Below, one piece after another: positions 1 through 7,596 of a stretch of 7,596 nucleotides of DNA. The stretch lies in contig WFMO01000012.1 in assembly GCA_015489055.1 (NCBI GenBank), positions 1 to 7,596 on the forward strand, read 5' to 3'. The stretch's first letter is position 1. Every line of letters starts with the position of its first letter. The translations under genes were made by a program, and so were the position numbers. This stretch comes from Helicobacteraceae bacterium. Lineage in GTDB: Bacteria; Campylobacterota; Campylobacteria; Campylobacterales; Sulfurimonadaceae. Below the pieces are notes generated by a model that did not search any database, had not been told where the DNA came from, and saw only the letters and a list, made by a program, of their open reading frames with translations.

Positions 1-220
1 CACGCACAATTGCTTTAAGATTTGTCGCTGCATCTAAAAACTTATCGTCAACATCAGTTGAACTTCGTGTAATCGCAATATCAGCATCACTTAACATTGA
101 TAACAGTTCTTTTTTATCAACATCAGCAGCAAAAATATAATTTATATTTTCGTCCTCTTCTAGCATTTTTAAACCTGATTCGTGAATATAATCACAAACA
201 ATAACTGTACTTTTCTCCAT
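1..220 (-). CDS. serA: D-3-phosphoglycerate dehydrogenase, N-terminal part (runs off the left edge)
   Basis: Seen: the first 73 codons, beginning MEKSTVIVCDYIHE and containing ITRSSTDVDDKFLDAA followed by LKAIVR. This matches the N-terminal substrate-binding region of 3-phosphoglycerate dehydrogenases, in which the next residues are usually a glycine-rich GVGxDN segment, here outside the window. Known for the family: it oxidises 3-phosphoglycerate to 3-phosphohydroxypyruvate with NAD+, the first step of serine synthesis, in the cytosol. The ATG is set by an AAGGA ribosome-binding site 6 nt upstream (227-231), and it shares one base with the stop of the preceding small gene (TAATG), so translation is probably coupled. 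NAD-binding and any C-terminal ACT domain cannot be seen. Another 2-hydroxyacid dehydrogenase is possible, but the TRSSTxVD segment and the gene order favour SerA. Confidence 0.88.
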   Translation of the reverse strand, partial: MEKSTVIVCDYIHESGLKMLEEDENINYIFAADVDKKELLSMLSDADIAITRSSTDVDDKFLDAATNLKAIVR

Positions 221-669
221 TAATTTTCCTTTTGTTTATATAAAATTTTTATTTTAAGGCGATAAGCCTTTAATGATTTTAGTAAAAGCTTTATGTTTTG
301 TTTTGTGGATAAATACACCAGTAATTTTACATCATTATTTTTCTTGTTTAGATAATACTTTATTTTTTGTTGTTTTAAAACTTCTCTTAAACAAAAAAGA
401 TGATATAAATCTGGTATATAAGCACTTAGCGTATATGCTCTATTGTTAAGTGCGCTAGGATTAAGATCGATATGAACATCTATTTCATTTACTGGATATG
501 CAAATGAATGCTGCACCGCGTCTTGTCCGGCAAGATGTTTTATCCATGGTGCATCAGTAAAACCAACAAAACCAGAAGCATACAAACAATTACCATATAG
601 CATTATCACAATAAAAACAATAGCCTCAAATATATGTATAAGGAGCGATCGTTTTATTGCAAAAAGCAT
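220..669 (-). CDS. Small exported protein of unknown function between rpsA and serA
   Basis: I do not recognise the 149-residue product as a named family. Seen: an N-terminal signal-like segment with K6-R7, a hydrophobic core at about 12-25 and a likely signal peptidase I site after LYA (residue 31), so a periplasmic product is inferred. No lipobox precedes C28. Residues about 78-145 alternate as strand-helix-strand-strand-helix-strand (YTLSAYI; DLYHLFCLREVLKQQ; IKYYLN; DVKLLVYL; NIKLLLKSLKAY; LKIKIL), compatible with a ferredoxin-like fold such as SPOR or ACT. That fold is inference only. The gene starts 1 nt after the rpsA stop (TGA-A-ATG) with no visible Shine-Dalgarno sequence, so it is probably translated by reinitiation. 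It ends in a TAATG overlap with serA. The same slot in C. jejuni holds a putative periplasmic protein (Cj0892c, from memory). The next ATG (residue 23) would destroy the signal peptide. Confidence 0.8.
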   Translation of the reverse strand: MLFAIKRSLLIHIFEAIVFIVIMLYGNCLYASGFVGFTDAPWIKHLAGQDAVQHSFAYPVNEIDVHIDLNPSALNNRAYTLSAYIPDLYHLFCLREVLKQQKIKYYLNKKNNDVKLLVYLSTKQNIKLLLKSLKAYRLKIKILYKQKEN

Positions 670-670
670 T

Positions 671-2326
671 TCAGTTAAATTTATCTTTTATCAAATCGCC
701 TAACAGATTAGATTCATCATCATTTATATTATGCATAATTTCCTGATTTTTTAAATAATCTAATTTTTTTACCGATAAGCGTATTCGGTCTTTTCTAGTA
801 TCGATCATTGCTATGGCAGCTTCTATTTCAAAACCTGTTTCTAGCTCATCTTTTACTAAAGGTGATAAATCCTCGTCTCGAATCAGTGCGTCAACACCGT
901 CTTGCAAAGATACAAAAATACCGAAATCTTTTATATCTCTAATTTTACCCACTACAATATCGTTTACCTTATGTTCTTTAGCAAATTTATCGATAGGACT
1001 CTCTTGTAGCACTTTTGAATTTAATGATATCTTCTGCTCATCTTCATTGATTTTAGCTATCTTTACTTCAACTTCGTCGCCTGAATGTAAAAAATCTTTA
1101 CACTTAATAGTTTTATCCCATGAAGCATCTTGATTATGAAGTAATCCCTCAACTGAACCAACCTTGACAAAAGCACCAAAATCAGTAAGGGACACGACAG
1201 TACCTTTAACAATGTCTCCCTCTTGGTATTGTTTTACAAATTCATCAAAAGGTTGTGGCAACAGCCGCTTTAAAGAAACTCGCAACTTGTGTGTTTCTGA
1301 ATTAATTTCGATTACTTCAACATCAATCTCATCGCCAACATTCAGATAATTGTTTGGATTTTTTATATTTTTATCCCACGTTATCTCTGAGATATGCAAA
1401 AATCCCTCTATATCGTTACCTAGATCTACAAATATGCCATATGGCTCTATATTGCTTACAGTAACTGTTATAGTATCACCTTCGTCTAATTCATTTTCAA
1501 CCTCAACCCATGGGTCAGGATGCACTGCTTTTATGGAAAGCGAAAGATGTCGTTTGTCTTTATCATATGATATAGCTTTAACTGTAACTTTATCGCCCTC
1601 ATTATAAAGTTTTGAAGGATTTACGGGACCTTTATAAGATATCTCGTTATAGTGAACAAGCCCATCAACGCCGCCTACATCTACAAACATACCGTAACTT
1701 GTAATCTTTTTAATAACACCTTCAACGATAACATCATCTTGCATAAGAGCATCAATCATCTCTTTTTTATGCTTGCGTTCTTCGTTAAACAGTTTACGCC
1801 TAGAGACTACTATTGAGTTATCTTCAGGATCAATTTTAATAACCTGCGCTTTTAAAGTTTTGCCTATCACATTTACATTATCTTTAACAACGGCTAATGA
1901 AGCGGGCATAAAAAATGAAACACCATCGGCTTCTAAAATATAACCGCCTTTATTTTTCTTAGCTACAATGCCCTCAATAACTAAATCTTCAAAATTATCT
2001 TTATATTTCTCAACAAATTCTAAAGTTTTTTGCTGTTGTAAAACTTTTCTATATGAGATTTTTGGTCGCTCGTTATAATGTCCCGTGACCATCACCATAA
2101 TCTCATCACCGACTTTAAAGAGAAGATTACCATCTTCATCTTTTAGCTCATCTAAACTTAAGATGCCTTCAAGCTTATCGCCTACTCCAACTAATGCTCT
2201 GTTTTCTTCCTCTTGTATCTCTACTATTTCGCCCTTAGTTACACGATTTGATTCCTGCTTTTTCAGCGAAGCTTCAAACATTTCAGCAAAATTTTCCTCT
2301 TCTACTGGTTCATTATCGATTGCCAT
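671..2326 (-). CDS. rpsA: 30S ribosomal protein S1
   Basis: A 551-residue S1 protein with six OB-fold S1 repeats at about 28-95, 113-180, 198-270, 283-355, 370-440 and 455-522, the full bacterial set. Repeats 3-6 are the most canonical, with cores such as YGMFVDVG, YGIFVDLG, FGAFVKVG and FGIFVSLQ followed by GLVH, GFLH, GLLH and a degenerate ALIR. Repeats 1 and 2 are divergent, as expected for the ribosome-docking domains. Known: S1 binds the 30S subunit through S2 and unfolds mRNA leaders during initiation. The tail is short and charged. The start is placed at MAIDNEPVEEENF because AAGGGA lies 7 nt upstream. The frame stays open to a TTG at 2368, but that stretch holds the ribosome-binding site and a probable promoter, so it is excluded. 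The next gene follows after one base. Confidence 0.97.
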   Translation of the reverse strand: MAIDNEPVEEENFAEMFEASLKKQESNRVTKGEIVEIQEEENRALVGVGDKLEGILSLDELKDEDGNLLFKVGDEIMVMVTGHYNERPKISYRKVLQQQKTLEFVEKYKDNFEDLVIEGIVAKKNKGGYILEADGVSFFMPASLAVVKDNVNVIGKTLKAQVIKIDPEDNSIVVSRRKLFNEERKHKKEMIDALMQDDVIVEGVIKKITSYGMFVDVGGVDGLVHYNEISYKGPVNPSKLYNEGDKVTVKAISYDKDKRHLSLSIKAVHPDPWVEVENELDEGDTITVTVSNIEPYGIFVDLGNDIEGFLHISEITWDKNIKNPNNYLNVGDEIDVEVIEINSETHKLRVSLKRLLPQPFDEFVKQYQEGDIVKGTVVSLTDFGAFVKVGSVEGLLHNQDASWDKTIKCKDFLHSGDEVEVKIAKINEDEQKISLNSKVLQESPIDKFAKEHKVNDIVVGKIRDIKDFGIFVSLQDGVDALIRDEDLSPLVKDELETGFEIEAAIAMIDTRKDRIRLSVKKLDYLKNQEIMHNINDDESNLLGDLIKDKFN

Positions 2327-2333
2327 ACAAATT

Positions 2334-2339
2334 TCCCTT
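2334..2339 (-). promoter_or_regulatory. Ribosome-binding site of rpsA
   Basis: AAGGGA on the minus strand, 7 nt before the ATG at 2326. It fixes the rpsA start and argues against the longer in-frame extension. Confidence 0.75.
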
Positions 2340-2351
2340 GTTACATAAATA

Positions 2352-2367
2352 TTATGCGATTGTATCA
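2352..2367 (-). promoter_or_regulatory. Probable sigma-70 extended -10 promoter of rpsA
   Basis: The minus strand reads TGATACAAT: an extended -10 TG plus one base, then TACAAT (hexamer 2359-2364), one mismatch from TATAAT. It is preceded by a run of seven T. No convincing -35 is seen, which is normal for Campylobacterota housekeeping promoters that rely on an extended -10 and T-rich upstream DNA. A start site near 2352 is inferred, giving a leader of roughly 25 nt that contains the AAGGGA site. It would let rpsA, the small exported gene and serA be expressed apart from the upstream synthetase genes. Confidence 0.5.
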
Positions 2368-2403
2368 AAAAAAGGGTAATAACTAGATTAATTTAAATTA
2401 TTC

Positions 2404-3228
2404 TTACAACTTTTGTATAGAATCAATTACATTTTGTATAATCCAATCAGGTGTAGAAGCTCCTGCGCTAATACCGCAATGGGTCTTTGCCGTAAACCAT
2501 TTAGGGTCTAGTCCATCTTTATCCTCTATATGATAACTATCGGTGCAATATTCTCTGGCTATATTGAAAAGCTGTTTGGTATTTGAAGAGTTTTTGCCCC
2601 CTACTATAATCATAACATCCACTTTTTGAGCCAATCTACGCACTGCATCTTGGTTTTCAAAAGTAGCGTTACAGATAGTATTAAAAATACGAACCTCTTT
2701 ATATTTTGGAATTAGATAGTTTGCCATTTGGATGTAGTCTTCTATCTTTCTTGTTGTTTGAGCAACCAATGCAACTTTCTCTTTTAAGTGAAGCTGTTTT
2801 AAAGCATCTAGCGAGGTAACAACATGAGCACCATTTTGTGCATAACTTCTTACCCCCTTGATCTCAGGATGTGCTTCATCACCGAAAATAACTACATCAT
2901 ACCCTTCTTTGCTCATCTGCTCACATATCTGCTGCGGCTTGGTAACATAGGGACAGGTTGCGTCAACAACATCAATATCGTTTTTATTTAAAAACTCTAA
3001 TTCATTTTTTGGAATGCCATGTGTTCTGATTACTACTTTATCTCCTTGCTTAAACTCTGATATCTCCTCCGTTAAACTGACATTAAAATCTCGCTCCAAT
3101 CTCTGAATCTCTTTGGTATTATGAATCAAAGGACCGTATGTGGATGAATTTTTATTTTCTTGGGCAATTTTAATAGCACGCTTTACACCGAAACAAAAAC
3201 CGTAATTTTCTGCAAGTTCTATTTTCAT
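2404..3228 (-). CDS. ispH: 4-hydroxy-3-methylbut-2-enyl diphosphate reductase
   Basis: A 274-residue IspH (LytB). Known: it reductively dehydroxylates HMBPP to IPP and DMAPP, the last MEP-pathway step, in the cytosol on an oxygen-sensitive [4Fe-4S] cluster. Seen: the three cluster cysteines C12 (GFCFGV), C92 (DATCPYV) and C186 (TICNAT); substrate-pocket H36 (LIHNT), H70 (RTHG), H120 and E122 (DEAHPE), T158 (AQTTR), S214 and N216 (KNSSNT), and the closing GISAGASTPDW. All expected active-site residues are present, so it should be functional. The start MKIELAENYGFCFG is chosen for an AAGGAGA site 9 nt upstream and because the usual family N-terminus begins there. The open frame back to a TTG at 3300 is rejected. 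It is separated from aroA by 84 nt and from rpsA by 77 nt. Confidence 0.97.
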   Translation of the reverse strand: MKIELAENYGFCFGVKRAIKIAQENKNSSTYGPLIHNTKEIQRLERDFNVSLTEEISEFKQGDKVVIRTHGIPKNELEFLNKNDIDVVDATCPYVTKPQQICEQMSKEGYDVVIFGDEAHPEIKGVRSYAQNGAHVVTSLDALKQLHLKEKVALVAQTTRKIEDYIQMANYLIPKYKEVRIFNTICNATFENQDAVRRLAQKVDVMIIVGGKNSSNTKQLFNIAREYCTDSYHIEDKDGLDPKWFTAKTHCGISAGASTPDWIIQNVIDSIQKL

Positions 3229-3237
3229 TATTAATTG

Positions 3238-3244
3238 TCTCCTT
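3238..3244 (-). promoter_or_regulatory. Ribosome-binding site of ispH
   Basis: AAGGAGA on the minus strand, 9 nt before the ATG at 3228. It is the strongest Shine-Dalgarno match in the window and decides the ispH start. Confidence 0.75.
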
Positions 3245-3312
3245 TTATCTAAACAAAGTCTGGCTAAAATTCCTATCACTAAAACTATATCCGGCGGCAA
3301 GAAATTTTAACA

Positions 3313-4592
3313 TTAATGTTCGATTTTAACTCGTGTAATTTGTTGTATTAACTTAAAAAAGTTTGGAAAAGAGGTGTTTATGCACTCTACGTCATCAACA
3401 ATCATACCACATTTTAAACCCGCTATTACAAAGCTCATAGCTATCCTGTGATCTCCATGACTATCAATCTCAGCTTTATGTAAGTGACCTCCATACACAC
3501 TGTAACCGTCTTCTGCTTCATCTGTTTTAATCCCGCATGCATTAAGCCCTGATATAACAGTTGATATTCTATCGCTCTCTTTGACTCTCAACTCTTTTGC
3601 GTTTTTGATCACGCTTACTCCACTAGCGCAGGCAAAGGCGATGGATAAAGCAGGTATTTCATCAATTAGCCACGAGATATTATCTGTAACTCTTACAGCC
3701 TTTAACGGACGATATGAAATCACAATATTTCCTATGGGCTCATACTTATCTTCTAACATTTCATACTCAACGCTTGTACCCATTTTTTTTAAAATTTCAT
3801 ATGCTTCTATACGGGTTTTATTTAATGTGATATTTTCTAATTTAACTGTAGCATTTGGAGTTATAGCGGCAGCCACCGCAAAGAAAAAGGCGCTTGAAGG
3901 ATCTGACGGGATGTGAATTTTGAGTGGCTCCAACGGTGCACTTAACGGATTTATAATGGTTGTTAAATTATCCACACTAAGCTTTGCTCCCATACCGCGC
4001 AACATCCTCTCACTATGATCGCGACTGAGTTCAGGCTCGGTGTATCTACACTCTCCATCTGCTTTTAATGCGGCTAAAATCATAGCACTCTTAACCTGCG
4101 CTGATGCTATTTTACTGGTATAATCAAATGCTTTTAGCTTCATACCGCGAATACACAAAGGAGCTAAATTTCCATTTTCTCTACCGTCAATATGTGCACC
4201 TATACTCTTAAGCGGCAAAACTACTCTTTGCATTGGCCTAGATGAAAGATACTCGTCGCCGCTTAACACAAAATGGCCATCCACAGAACTTAAAAATCCA
4301 CAAAACAAACGCATCCCCGTACCTGAGTTGCCACAATTTAAAACAGTTGTACTCTCACAGATCTTATCTGTGCTTATTTTAATTGTTGTTCCGTCATCTT
4401 GTACTTTTGCACCAAGATTTTTTACAATACCAAGCGAATTCATAGTATCTTCAGCACGTAAAAAGTTTGTAATCTCAGATGTTCCGCGTGCTAGCATACT
4501 AAATATTACCGCACGATGCGAAATGGATTTATCCGGTGCGATCTTGGAAGATGAGAAAGCAAAACTCTTGGCTGCTGTAATCTCCGCCCTGC

Positions 4593-4596
<4 letters not shown>
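3313..4596 (-). CDS. aroA: 3-phosphoshikimate 1-carboxyvinyltransferase (EPSP synthase)
   Basis: A 427-residue EPSP synthase. Known: it joins phosphoenolpyruvate and shikimate-3-phosphate to give EPSP, the sixth step of the shikimate pathway to chorismate and the aromatic amino acids. Seen: DKSISHR at 22-28 (catalytic-site K23 and R28), CGNSGTGMR at 88-96 (PEP-binding loop), LSSRPMQR at 117-124, SAQVKSA at 165-171, SRDHSER at 191-197, LIDEIPAL at 310-317 (D312), RVKESDR at 337-343 (E340), and HGDHRIAMS at 380-388. No key residue is missing. RPM, SAQxK, RDHSE and NKTR (259-262) resemble class II rather than the E. coli-type class I enzymes. The start overlaps the pheT stop by ATGA, with a weak GGAA upstream, so coupling is likely. 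Its product pathway feeds phenylalanine to the synthetase encoded just upstream. Confidence 0.97.

Positions 4597-7596
<3,000 letters not shown>

Noticed and set aside
813..2348. Several plus-strand open frames (813-1133, 1164-1349, 1350-1607, 2085-2348) opposite rpsA.
   Set aside because: They are antisense shadows of rpsA, serine-rich low-complexity translations with no recognisable domains.
2327..2368. A 14-residue N-terminal extension of S1 starting at a TTG.
   Set aside because: It overlaps the extended -10 and the AAGGGA site, and S1 proteins begin near the internal MAIDNEP start, which has good spacing.
2366..2403. T-run (seven T on the minus strand) after the ispH stop as an intrinsic terminator.
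   Set aside because: The only inverted repeat nearby is an AT-only palindrome, not adjacent to the T-run, so no stable hairpin forms. The T-run better fits promoter upstream DNA.
3229..3300. A 24-residue hydrophobic extension of IspH (MPPDIVLVIGIL...) from a TTG.
   Set aside because: It would encode its own strong ribosome-binding site within the protein, and IspH normally has its first cluster cysteine near residue 12, as in the shorter form.
3265..3312. A sigma-28-like pattern (TAAAATTT, then GCCGGATATA) in the aroA-ispH spacer.
   Set aside because: The spacing is about 8 nt where about 11 is expected, the -10 has an extra base, and ispH has no flagellar role.

Overview
The window is an AT-rich stretch of bacterial chromosome with every gene on the minus strand. 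Read in transcription order (right to left) it holds pheS (3' part) - pheT - aroA - ispH - rpsA - a small exported protein of unknown function - serA (5' part). This order matches, from memory, the Campylobacter jejuni block Cj0897c-Cj0891c. Together with the protein sequences it points to Campylobacterota, more like the free-living Sulfurimonas/Sulfurovum type than Campylobacter itself. The genus is a guess.

Right third (about 4593-7596): the two subunits of phenylalanyl-tRNA synthetase, joined by a 4-nt ATGA stop/start overlap. pheS runs off the right edge. Middle (2404-4596): aroA (EPSP synthase, shikimate pathway) overlaps the end of pheT by another ATGA, and an 84-nt spacer then leads to ispH (last step of the MEP isoprenoid pathway). 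Left third (1-2326): a 77-nt spacer with a probable extended -10 promoter leads to rpsA (ribosomal protein S1, six S1 repeats). Then come an unrecognised signal-peptide protein, 1 nt after rpsA, and serA (phosphoglycerate dehydrogenase), whose start overlaps the previous stop as TAATG.

The genes look like one compact housekeeping transcription unit, probably with an internal promoter before rpsA. It links charging of tRNA-Phe, aromatic precursor synthesis, isoprenoid synthesis, translation initiation and serine synthesis. I see no mobile element, phage gene, CRISPR, tRNA, rRNA or defence system, and no gap over 300 bases without a gene. I did not find a new system. The points most worth a second look are the apparently eroded editing site of PheT, the small conserved-position exported protein, the class II-like AroA motifs, the ispH-rpsA adjacency (the two are fused in some Clostridia), and a four-cysteine cluster in PheS.
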